Shown: piece after piece, positions 25,554-32,713 of the stretch | Layout: every line of letters starts with the position of its first letter | Numbering within the stretch: position 1 is the first letter of the stretch | Assembly (NCBI GenBank): GCA_013298765.1 | Contig: JAAFJA010000003.1 | Coordinates: 310,001-374,000 of the forward strand | Direction of reading: 5' to 3' | Length of the DNA: 64,000 bases | Origin: Betaproteobacteria bacterium | GTDB lineage: Bacteria > Pseudomonadota > Gammaproteobacteria > Burkholderiales > Casimicrobiaceae | The notes under the pieces: model-generated | Told to the model about the DNA's origin: nothing | Databases searched by the model: none | What the model saw: only the letters and a program-made list of their open reading frames with translations | Made by a program: the position numbers and the translations under genes

Positions 25554-26641
25554 TTCGGCTTGAGCCCCGGCCCCAACCCTCGATCCTTTGGACCTATGCG
25601 TCCCCGGCGCTCGCGCTCGCGATTACCGTCTTTGTTGCCGTTTTTATTTTTATCGCGTTCGGCAAAGACCCGGTTCGCGGCCTCTCGATTTTCTTCTGGG
25701 AGCCGATCAAATCGCCGTACGCATTGACTGAGCTCATCTTGAAGGCAACGCCGCTGATGGTGATCGCCCTCGGCTTGATTCTTTCGTTTCGCGCCAACGT
25801 TTGGAACATTGGGGCGGAAGGCCAGTTTCTGCTCGGCGCAATCGTCGCGGGCGGGCTCGCGGTGTGGGTGACAGAAAACCAAATTGCTACTCAGCGCTGG
25901 GCGTTTGCGCCGATTGTCTTGCTTGCTGGCGCGGTCGGCGGCGCGCTGTGGGCCTCTATCGCCGCGCTTTGCAAAGATAAGTTCAACGCGAACGAGATTT
26001 TGGTCACGCTGATGCTGGTCTACGTTGCCAATCTGCTTTTGAGTTATCTCGTATTTGGGCCCTGGAAAGACCCCAAAGGATTTAACTTCCCGCAATCGAT
26101 TCGTTTTTCCGATGACACGCTCTTACCGCGCTTGTTCGCCACAGGACGCGCGCATGTCGGCTTCGCGCTCTCGATTCTGCTTTCGGCTTTGATGTGGATT
26201 TTCATGTTCCGCATGCTGCGTGGCTATCAGCTTCAAGTGGGCGGCATCGCGCCACTCGCCGCACGCTACGCAGGCTTCTCACCAAGGGGCGCGCTGTGGA
26301 CAGCGCTCCTGGTGTCTGGCGCGTTTGCTGGCATGGCAGGCGCGATGGAAGTGGCCGGACCGATGGGGCAGCTCACGCCCTACGTCTCTAACGGCTATGG
26401 CTTCACTGCGATCATCGTTGCATTCGTCGGGCGCCTACATCCGGTGGGCGTGGTGTTCGCCGCGTTTTTGCTGTCGATGTTTTTGATTGGCGGCGAGCTT
26501 TCGCAATCGCGACTCGGCTTGCCATCGGCGCTCTCCGGCGTATTCCAGGGCTTACTTCTCTTCGCGCTCTTAACCTGCGACACGCTTGTGAACAACCGAA
26601 TCCGCTGGGTTGGCGCAAAGAAGAGCGAGGCGCACGCATGA
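25550..26641 (+). CDS. ABC importer permease 1 (BMP type)
   Basis: Encodes 363 residues from the ATG at 25550, which overlaps the ATPase stop; an upstream in-frame start at 25499 would lie inside the ATPase gene. About nine hydrophobic segments are visible and the family motif LSFRANVWNIGAEGQFLLGAI at about residue 80 identifies the YufP/NupP-like BPD_transp_2 permease. GISPLAARYAGFSPR-type EAA loop appears as GGIAPLAARYAGFSPRGAL. Coupled to the second permease by another ATGA overlap. Confidence 0.95.
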   Translation: MIRLEPRPQPSILWTYASPALALAITVFVAVFIFIAFGKDPVRGLSIFFWEPIKSPYALTELILKATPLMVIALGLILSFRANVWNIGAEGQFLLGAIVAGGLAVWVTENQIATQRWAFAPIVLLAGAVGGALWASIAALCKDKFNANEILVTLMLVYVANLLLSYLVFGPWKDPKGFNFPQSIRFSDDTLLPRLFATGRAHVGFALSILLSALMWIFMFRMLRGYQLQVGGIAPLAARYAGFSPRGALWTALLVSGAFAGMAGAMEVAGPMGQLTPYVSNGYGFTAIIVAFVGRLHPVGVVFAAFLLSMFLIGGELSQSRLGLPSALSGVFQGLLLFALLTCDTLVNNRIRWVGAKKSEAHA

Positions 26642-27555
26642 ATGAACTAGCTCTTTTGATCGCCGCCATGTTATCTGCGGGCACACCGCTCGCCATTGCT
26701 ACTTTGGGTTTACTCATTAATGAGCGCGTTGGCGTGGTAAACCTTGGAGCAGAAGGCATGATGCTGATTGCTGCAGTGTGCGGCTTCGCGGTCGCCTTTG
26801 TCACCGGAAACCAGTGGTTTGGCTTTCTTGCCGGCGCGGCTGCTGGCGCGTGCGCAGCCGCGCTGTTTGGTTTGCTCGCAGTGTGGCTCAACACGAATCA
26901 ATACGCGACAGGGCTTGCGCTCACGCTCTTCGGCGGCGGGCTATCGGCGTTCATCGGCATCGAATTCGTGGGCAAAAAACTCGCGGAGCAGCCAAAGTAC
27001 GATTGGCCTTGGCTTTCGGATTTACCGTTCTTGGGCACGGCGTTCTTCAAGCATCATCCGATGGTCTATCTCGCAATTTTGGTAGCGATCGCGATGGTTT
27101 ACCTGTTGTACAAAACACGACTAGGCTTGGTGCTTCGCGCGGTAGGCGAAAGCCCGGAATCAGCGCACGCACTCGGCTATCGCGTGCGCCTCATTCGCTT
27201 GTTCGCGTTGATGGCAGGCGGCGCGCTCTGCGGCGTCGCGGGCGCGTATCTCTCGGTGGTTTATGCGCCCCTCTGGGTCGAAGGCATGACGGCGGGCCGC
27301 GGCTGGATCGCCCTCGCACTCACCGTGTTTGCCACCTGGCGGCCGCTTCGCGCGCTGATGGGCGCATATCTCTTCGGCGGGGTCACGATGCTCCAGCTTT
27401 ACCTGCAAGGCGAAGGCGTGCAAATCCCTGCGCAATTCATGTCAATGCTGCCCTACCTCGCCACCATCGTTGTGCTCGTACTCATCTCACGCAACCCCAC
27501 CTGGATTCGCACCAACATGCCGGCGTCGTTGGGGAAGCCGTTTTATCCGACATGA
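26638..27555 (+). CDS. ABC importer permease 2 (BMP type)
   Basis: Encodes 305 residues, a YufQ/NupQ-like permease with segments LINERVGVVNLGAEGMMLIAA near the start, VLRAVGESPESAHALGYRV (coupling loop) and about eight membrane helices. Its last 183 bases (27373-27555) recur at 29086-29268 with about 86% identity, beyond a block of two foreign-looking genes. The expected next gene of the operon, the lipoprotein receptor, therefore starts almost 2 kb downstream. Confidence 0.95.
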   Translation: MNELALLIAAMLSAGTPLAIATLGLLINERVGVVNLGAEGMMLIAAVCGFAVAFVTGNQWFGFLAGAAAGACAAALFGLLAVWLNTNQYATGLALTLFGGGLSAFIGIEFVGKKLAEQPKYDWPWLSDLPFLGTAFFKHHPMVYLAILVAIAMVYLLYKTRLGLVLRAVGESPESAHALGYRVRLIRLFALMAGGALCGVAGAYLSVVYAPLWVEGMTAGRGWIALALTVFATWRPLRALMGAYLFGGVTMLQLYLQGEGVQIPAQFMSMLPYLATIVVLVLISRNPTWIRTNMPASLGKPFYPT

Positions 27556-27565
27556 ACGGTGAGCT

Positions 27566-28516
27566 TTATGGTCGCCGGACTAGCGCGTTTACTTGACCTC
27601 TTTTGATCGCATCTAGGAGCGCCTGGCTGGCTTGCTGCGATGCGACTCGGTGCTCTTTAGGCAGCGCGTTGAGTACCGCTTCATCTACCGAGCTGCCCGT
27701 ACACCATGCGAACCCTGAGAGGATGCACGTGTGAACGGAAATCAGCCCACCCGCTTGACAGGACTGGGGCGATTCGGCGCACATCGCCAGCGCGACGGCG
27801 CTTGCACGGACATCAGGTGGTAACGATTCCAAGACGGGTGCCTTTGAGAGCGACATGGAGCTGACGGATAGCCAACTCACGACTAGGTCTGAGTTCTTGC
27901 CTAGTTCCAACAATGCGAGACGCCCTTCGGTCTCATTGGATTGCCGCAATGTCTCGAGGCCGCGAGCAGCGGCCCACCGGGCATCGCTTGACTTTAGGTC
28001 GGAATACCGGACATTCGGCGCAGCTGCCAAACCATTAGACGCGTGCTCGCAGCTGACTTTCAGATTTTTGACCGACGCCAAAAACTGTGCCGACTGCGCT
28101 CCAAGTTCTCGGAGAATCTCTTTCTCGGCTTCGGGGCTAATCAAACCCGCCGATGCACACCACAGGTTGAGGGCGTTGGAAACAAACCAGTTTGCAGGGT
28201 CGCTGCTTTGATTCAATTGGTCAATGAGCCCGCCAATATGTCTGTCGATCACATAACGACCCAGCTTTCCGCCCTGCGGCCCAGAACTATTTGCGCGCAC
28301 ACCAGAATCACTGCTGTCGATGACTTGAGCTATTCCATTGTTCCTGCCCGCTTCTGGGGCATTCAACAAGCTGCTTGCTGTCAACCGAGCAGGCTGTTCG
28401 TGCTCCGGCTGAGACGAGAAATCTGGAGTCGGTCCCGGTTGTCGCTTACTGGTCAATAGCCAACCCGAGATCACGATAGCCGCGACAAAGACGCCCAAAA
28501 CAATGCGATTCCTCAT
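27566..28516 (-). CDS. Unknown membrane-anchored exported protein
   Basis: Encodes 316 residues. Residues 5-21 form a single hydrophobic anchor (IVLGVFVAAIVISGWLL) with an N-terminal Arg pair, so the remaining 290 residues are probably periplasmic. The mature part has a Pro/Ser/Gln-rich linker to about residue 90, then a helical domain with at least five Cys (LWCASAG, VSCEHAS, AMCAESPQSCQ, HTCILSGFAWC), suggestive of disulfides. I do not recognise the family. It is encoded against the direction of the surrounding importer operon, together with the next gene 3 bases away, as part of an inserted block. Confidence 0.65.
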   Translation of the reverse strand: MRNRIVLGVFVAAIVISGWLLTSKRQPGPTPDFSSQPEHEQPARLTASSLLNAPEAGRNNGIAQVIDSSDSGVRANSSGPQGGKLGRYVIDRHIGGLIDQLNQSSDPANWFVSNALNLWCASAGLISPEAEKEILRELGAQSAQFLASVKNLKVSCEHASNGLAAAPNVRYSDLKSSDARWAAARGLETLRQSNETEGRLALLELGKNSDLVVSWLSVSSMSLSKAPVLESLPPDVRASAVALAMCAESPQSCQAGGLISVHTCILSGFAWCTGSSVDEAVLNALPKEHRVASQQASQALLDAIKRGQVNALVRRP

Positions 28517-28519
28517 AAG

Positions 28520-28948
28520 TCAGTTCTTACACGCGCCGCTGTAGCTCCCGGACGCATAATCATTGTTCTTCACGCTGCACGCGCTTTGTAAAGCGATGCT
28601 TGCAAGGCCCGAAAGCGTAATCGCCAGGCGTGACATGGCGTTTGCTGCGTACTGCGAACAGCTAAGTGCCGCACGGTTACTCCACTGTTGATCTGTTTCA
28701 CCGCTATTCTTGCAGGGTGGTTCATATCCCTCCAGCAGAGCCGCAACCTTTTCAGCGGTTGACATACTTGCTCCGCCGCCAGCGCCAATTGGCTCCGGAT
28801 CCCACGGTTCCATGTATCCCGGATCATTCACCTGCGTCGGCGGTTTTTTTCCAACGACTTCGATCGGCTGACAGCACGGATTGTTAGCCAATACCTGTCC
28901 CGTACCAAACGGAAACAACAGCGCGGCCAGAAGAATAACGAATTTCAT
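28520..28948 (-). CDS. Unknown small secreted protein
   Basis: Encodes 142 residues from the ATG at 28948, chosen over an upstream GTG because a GTGGGA-type ribosome site lies 7 bases before it. A Sec signal peptide runs to about residue 21 (VLA/NN). The mature protein contains CCQPIEVVGKKPP and further single Cys in EPPCKNSG, LSCSQYA, QSACSVK and GACKN at the C-terminus, so disulfide bonding is likely. No catalytic motif seen. It is upstream of, and 3 bases from, the membrane-anchored gene, so the two form a small operon. A C9 tract lies about 43 bases upstream of its start. Confidence 0.6.
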   Translation of the reverse strand: MKFVILLAALLFPFGTGQVLANNPCCQPIEVVGKKPPTQVNDPGYMEPWDPEPIGAGGGASMSTAEKVAALLEGYEPPCKNSGETDQQWSNRAALSCSQYAANAMSRLAITLSGLASIALQSACSVKNNDYASGSYSGACKN

Positions 28949-28990
28949 GTACGTTCCCACCGTTAATTTATGTATGACGATGGCATTCTG

Positions 28991-28999
28991 CCCCCCCCC
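28991..28999. repeat. C9 homopolymer in promoter region
   Basis: Nine consecutive C on the plus strand (G on the coding strand of the secreted-protein gene), 43-51 bases upstream of its ATG. A tract of this kind can slip in replication and alter promoter spacing. An inverted repeat CTATCAA-TT-TTGATAG follows at 29027-29042. Confidence 0.6.
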
Positions 29000-29082
29000 G
29001 TTTATGACAATGTCAACTTCTCGAACCTATCAATTTTGATAGTTGAATGGAATCAATTTGAGCGTGGCAAGTTGAGCGAGCC

Positions 29083-29268
29083 ATGTTTAATGGCGTGACG
29101 ATGTTCCAGCTTTACCTGCAAGGTGAAGGCGCGCAGACTCCTGCGCAATTCATGCCAATGCCGCTCTACCTCGCCACCATCGTTGTGCTCGTGCTCATCT
29201 CAGGCAACCCGACATGGATTCGCACCAACATGCCCGCGTCGTTGGGGAGGCCGCTTTATCCGACGTAG
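29083..29268 (+). pseudogene. Duplicated 3' fragment of ABC permease 2
   Basis: The translation (from TMFQLYLQGEG to the SLGRPLYPT end) repeats the last 61 residues of the permease at 26638-27555. The DNA aligns without gaps from 29086 to 29268 against 27373-27555, about 25 of 183 positions differing. The first two-thirds of the gene are missing, so this is a remnant. It directly precedes the lipoprotein receptor gene and so marks the original operon junction on the far side of an inserted block. Confidence 0.85.
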
Positions 29269-29484
29269 GATGGATACATGCCCCCGCATGTGCGTCAAAA
29301 AGTGCAGTGAGCGTCGAGCCATAACGCGGCCTATCAGTTGGTAGAAACCCATCCCCAACAACGACACAACTTGCACACCTGTAGCAATCGCCGTTGGCTA
29401 AAATTTGACCAATCCGCGCGGCACGGTTTGTGCACAGAGTTGCGCGCCAGTTTCCACATTTCATTCCTCGTAACGGAGACATTC

Positions 29485-30633
29485 ATGTTCCAAACATCCA
29501 AGCGCAGCTTTGCGAAAGCAGCCGCGTTGTCATTGATCGCGGCGGGCTTGCTCGTCGCTTGCGGCAAAAAAGAAGAGCCGAAGAAAGAAGCGGCGGCTGC
29601 TGCGCCTGCAGCGCCTGCGAAGGCGGACCCGCTCAAGATTGGCTTCATCTACGTCGGCCCGGTGGGCGACGCCGGCTGGACCTTTGCGCATGACCAAGGT
29701 CGCAAAGCGATCGAAGCCGAATTCGGCGACAAGATCAAAACCACGTTCGTTGAGAAGGTGCCCGAAGGCGCTGATGCTGAGCGCGTGATTCGCGATTTGG
29801 TATCGCAGGGCAACAAGCTCATTTTCGCGACGAGCTTTGGTTTCGGTGACGCGATGGAGAAAGTCGCGAAAGATCATCCAGATGTGAAGTTCGAACACGC
29901 GACGGGCTACAAAACGGGGCCGAATCTGCGCGTTTATGAAGCGAAGTTCTATGAAGATTCGTACCTTGCTGGCGTGATCGCGGGCGCCACCACCAAGACC
30001 AACACGCTTGGCTTCGTTGCGTCGTTCCCGATCCCTGAAGTGCTGCGCAACATCAATGCGTACACCCTTGGCGCGCAAAGCGTGAACCCGAAGGTGAAGA
30101 CCAAAGTTGTGTGGGTCAACACCTGGTTTGATCCGCCGAAGGAATCGGAAGCCGCGCAAACGCTGATCAACGGCGGCGCGGACGTGCTCCTGCAAAACAC
30201 CGATTCCACCGCAGTGTTGCAAACGGCCGAAAAGAACGGCAAGTTCGCCTTCGGTTGGGATAGCGACATGAGCGCATTTGCGCAGAAAGCGCACTTAGGT
30301 TCGGCCACTGTCAATTGGGCGCCGTACTACAAGAAGGCAGTCAACGACGTGCTGAACAAGACCTGGGCGACCGGCTCCACCAAGTGGGGCTACAAAGAAG
30401 GCGCGATGGAAGTAATCAAGATCACGCCAAATCTTTCAGAGGCCGCGAAGAAGCGCGTGGAAGAAGTGAAAGCAGGCTTGAAGGCGGGCACGTTTGAAGT
30501 GTTCACTGGCCCAATCGTTGCCAACGACGGCAAGGAAATGCTCGCGAAAGACGCGAAGGCGGACGACGCATGGAAAGGCGGCGTGAATTTCTACGTTAAA
30601 GGCGTGGAAGGCAAAGTGCCTGGCGGGAAGTAA
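29485..30633 (+). CDS. BMP-family substrate-binding lipoprotein
   Basis: Encodes 382 residues from the ATG at 29485, with a GGAG ribosome site 6 bases before it. The signal peptide ends in a lipobox LVAC (Cys26), followed by a Lys/Glu/Ala linker. The mature domain has the PnrA/BMP pattern: IGFIYVGPVGDAGWTFAHDQGRK, FATSFGFGDAMEKVA, and GFVASFPIPEVLRNINAYTLGAQ. Members bind nucleosides or purine-like ligands and feed the ABC permeases encoded upstream. Separated from them by the insertion at 27556-29085. Confidence 0.94.
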   Translation: MFQTSKRSFAKAAALSLIAAGLLVACGKKEEPKKEAAAAAPAAPAKADPLKIGFIYVGPVGDAGWTFAHDQGRKAIEAEFGDKIKTTFVEKVPEGADAERVIRDLVSQGNKLIFATSFGFGDAMEKVAKDHPDVKFEHATGYKTGPNLRVYEAKFYEDSYLAGVIAGATTKTNTLGFVASFPIPEVLRNINAYTLGAQSVNPKVKTKVVWVNTWFDPPKESEAAQTLINGGADVLLQNTDSTAVLQTAEKNGKFAFGWDSDMSAFAQKAHLGSATVNWAPYYKKAVNDVLNKTWATGSTKWGYKEGAMEVIKITPNLSEAAKKRVEEVKAGLKAGTFEVFTGPIVANDGKEMLAKDAKADDAWKGGVNFYVKGVEGKVPGGK

Positions 30634-30651
30634 GTCGTCCCCTCAGTCTGC

Positions 30652-30676
30652 AAAAACCGCCTTCGGGCGGTTTTTT
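30652..30676 (+). terminator. Rho-independent terminator
   Basis: AAAAACCGCC-TTCG-GGCGGTTTTTT, 18 bases after the lipoprotein stop, with a stable UUCG-type loop and T-run. Confidence 0.9.
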
Positions 30677-30694
30677 ATTTGCTTTCTCAGTGTT

Positions 30695-30779
30695 GCCCCA
30701 ATTGATCAGGGGCGAGCAGTCGAATAAGTGAGGTTACGAAAAACAGAAAATTGACCACCTAGCCCCTATTAAATCGGGA
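30695..30779. repeat. Two-box AT-rich intergenic element, copy 5
   Basis: Box GCCCCAATTGATCAGGGGC (30695-30713, near-palindrome) and box GCCCCTATTAAATCGGGA (30762-30779), 67 bases apart. It lies between the converging lipoprotein and glutaminase genes, so it has no obvious promoter role here. Confidence 0.65.
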
Positions 30780-30806
30780 TCACGCTGTAAAGTTGACGCT
30801 CATTAG

Positions 30807-30951
30807 AAAAGACACCTGCACAACGTAGCGAGAGCCTGCCAGACGAGGAAAAAATGGGTGAAAACACCGGAGCGTATGTAAGTACGTGAGGATTTTTCAC
30901 GCACTTTTGACGAAGTATCACAGGCTCGCAGTAGTTGTGCAGAGGTCTTTA
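30807..30951. mobile_element. 145-bp MITE-like element
   Basis: Noncoding element with imperfect terminal inverted repeats of about 30 bp: left AAAAGACACCTGCACAAC, right (reverse complement) TAAAGACCTCTGCACAAC, both continuing into a GCGAGAGCCTG / GCGAGCCTG stretch. The interior has AGGAAAAAATGGGTGAAAA and a GTATGTAAGTAC near-palindrome. The right end includes the glutaminase stop codon. The ends look like insertion-sequence termini; no transposase is in the window. Confidence 0.6.
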
Positions 30952-31863
30952 GAAGATCGATTTTCCGGTGAGCGTGGTGAACATTTCCAGTGCAAGCGAT
31001 CCGGCGTAGCTGTTTCCCGTTTCTTCAAGCGCGGGCGACCAGACGCAGATTCCGCACTCGCCAGGCAAGATCGCAACGATGCCGCCGCCCACGCCGCTCT
31101 TGGCCGGTAGCCCAACGCGATAGGCGAAGTCGCCCGCTGCATCGTAGGTGCCGCAGGTCAGCATCAAGGCCGACATTCGTTTCGCGGAACTTGCATCCAA
31201 CACGGCCTCGTCGTTCCACGGATTGGTGCCGCGATTTGCGAGAAACGCCACGGCGCGGGCGAGGTCAAGCGCGCTCATCGAAATCGCGCAGGTTCGGCAG
31301 TACGCATCAAGCACCTCGCCGACTTTGTTATTCAAATTGCCGAAGCTCTTCATGAAATGCGCCATCGCCGCGTTGCGCGATGAAGTTTGCCGCTCCGACT
31401 GCGCCACGCGCGGATCGTAGGTCACGTTGCTTCGACCGCAGAGACGCCCGAGGAAGTTGGCGGTCGCGATTTCAGCGTTGGTATTTCGGCTCACCAAAAT
31501 GTCAGTGACAACGAGCGCCCCCGCATTGATGAAGGGATTTCGCGGAATACCGCGTTCGCGCTCAAGCTGCACAAGCGAGTTAAACGGATTACCGGAAGGC
31601 TCGCGCCCCACGCGTGCCCACAACGAATCGCCTTCGCGCTGAAACGCAAGCGTCAGCGCAAAAAGTTTAGAAATGCTTTGAATCGAAAACGGCACGTCGG
31701 CATCGCTCACCGAAGCAACCGTGCCATCGAGCGACACCACCGCCATACCGAAGTGATCGGGCGAGACACTTGCCAGTTCGGGGATGTAGGTCGCAACTTT
31801 GCCTTGGCCAATCACCGGTTTCAATGCCGCGTGAATGCGATCAAGAATGGGTTGATAGTCCAT
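30949..31863 (-). CDS. glsA: Glutaminase
   Basis: Encodes 304 residues from the ATG at 31863 (MDYQPILDRI); the frame extends to 31926 but through repeat sequence. Serine-dependent glutaminase converting glutamine to glutamate and ammonia in the cytoplasm. The SxxK catalytic motif is visible in FSIQSISKLFAL, followed by RNPFINAGALVV (substrate Asn), and the C-terminal PAKSGVGGGIVAILPGECGICVWSP. Length matches the family (about 305-310). The stop codon lies within the end of a MITE-like element. Confidence 0.95.
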   Translation of the reverse strand: MDYQPILDRIHAALKPVIGQGKVATYIPELASVSPDHFGMAVVSLDGTVASVSDADVPFSIQSISKLFALTLAFQREGDSLWARVGREPSGNPFNSLVQLERERGIPRNPFINAGALVVTDILVSRNTNAEIATANFLGRLCGRSNVTYDPRVAQSERQTSSRNAAMAHFMKSFGNLNNKVGEVLDAYCRTCAISMSALDLARAVAFLANRGTNPWNDEAVLDASSAKRMSALMLTCGTYDAAGDFAYRVGLPAKSGVGGGIVAILPGECGICVWSPALEETGNSYAGSLALEMFTTLTGKSIF

Positions 31864-31887
31864 ATGAAGGTCTAATGAAGATGTCCC

Positions 31888-31997
31888 GCCGACCGTCGCC
31901 CGCATGCTCGCATCCGGGTTCCCCAAAGCGACGGAGCCTGTTCTGATCGCTTCGCGATGAGGAGTATGCGGACTCGGATGCGAGTATCCGCGCTACA
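31888..31997. repeat. REP-like palindromic cluster
   Basis: Hairpins around GCATGCTCGCATCC, GATCGCTTCGCGATGAGGA and GGATGCGAGTATCCGCGCTACA in the gap upstream of glsA. The arrangement, read in reverse complement, parallels 2661-2730 (ATCGCGAAGCGATCA followed by a CGTCGCT-type segment). Likely a diverged member of the TGTAGGCG repeat family. Confidence 0.5.
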
Positions 31998-32012
31998 ACA
32001 CTGCCGGAGTGA

Positions 32013-32558
32013 TCAAGAAAACTCAGCTCGAATTGATGGCAAGCAAAGTTTGTAAATCAACCAGCCGTGGATCACCGTGAACACTATGGCGAACACAACC
32101 ATGATGCCTTTAAACACCCACATCATGTTCTCGATCTGCTTTGCCTCAGGTCCTTCAACTCTTGGCATCGAAGTGAACATCGATTGTTGAAGAAACACTG
32201 AACTTGCTGTCCACGCAATTCCACATGCCAGCAATGCTATGAAACTAAGGCGCGCCCAATTCTTTCGCTTCAAAAGACCTATTGAGGACGCAAGAAGAAT
32301 CACGCTCAATACAAAAAAGCCAAGAACGATCGCCTTGAAGTGCGTGAGGAGAAAGATAGCAAAGGCAGGCAGAATCTTGGCATCGGCCTCAGACAGCAGC
32401 CCCAAGACATCTGTCGGAAAGAACAGATTCAACATGATGTTCTGCATCGCTGAAACTAGAACCATCAAGGCAGATACAACAATGCTGAACCATGCGAGGA
32501 CAGTCACAAATTGAGAGAGAGGCTGGGCCCGATTTATGTTGTTTTCGATGGTAGTCAT
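32013..32558 (-). CDS. Hypothetical four-helix membrane protein
   Basis: Encodes 181 residues from the ATG at 32558, which has a GAAGGGA ribosome site about 10 bases upstream; a TTG at 32582 is the alternative. Four hydrophobic segments are visible at about residues 17-42, 65-92, 98-122 and 145-172 with a polar loop (MPRVEGPEAKQIENMM) before the last. No known catalytic motif. Codon use looks more AT-rich than in neighbouring genes. Function unknown. Confidence 0.65.
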   Translation of the reverse strand: MTTIENNINRAQPLSQFVTVLAWFSIVVSALMVLVSAMQNIMLNLFFPTDVLGLLSEADAKILPAFAIFLLTHFKAIVLGFFVLSVILLASSIGLLKRKNWARLSFIALLACGIAWTASSVFLQQSMFTSMPRVEGPEAKQIENMMWVFKGIMVVFAIVFTVIHGWLIYKLCLPSIRAEFS

Positions 32559-32713
32559 GACTTTGGTATCCCTTCGGTTCAACCGCAGACGTATAGCTAG
32601 TACTTACCTCAAAAGCAACTGACAGAAAAGCTACGGATGCCGTAAGTTGCGTTGGACGTGCGGCAATACCGTGCCGTCAGCGAGCCCAGCGACAAACGTA
32701 CTCTACCCGCGAC

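Noticed and set aside
30807-30951. Structured small RNA gene next to glsA.
   Set aside because: The long inverted ends resemble insertion-sequence termini more than an RNA; no promoter recognised. Kept as a MITE-like element, though an RNA is not excluded.
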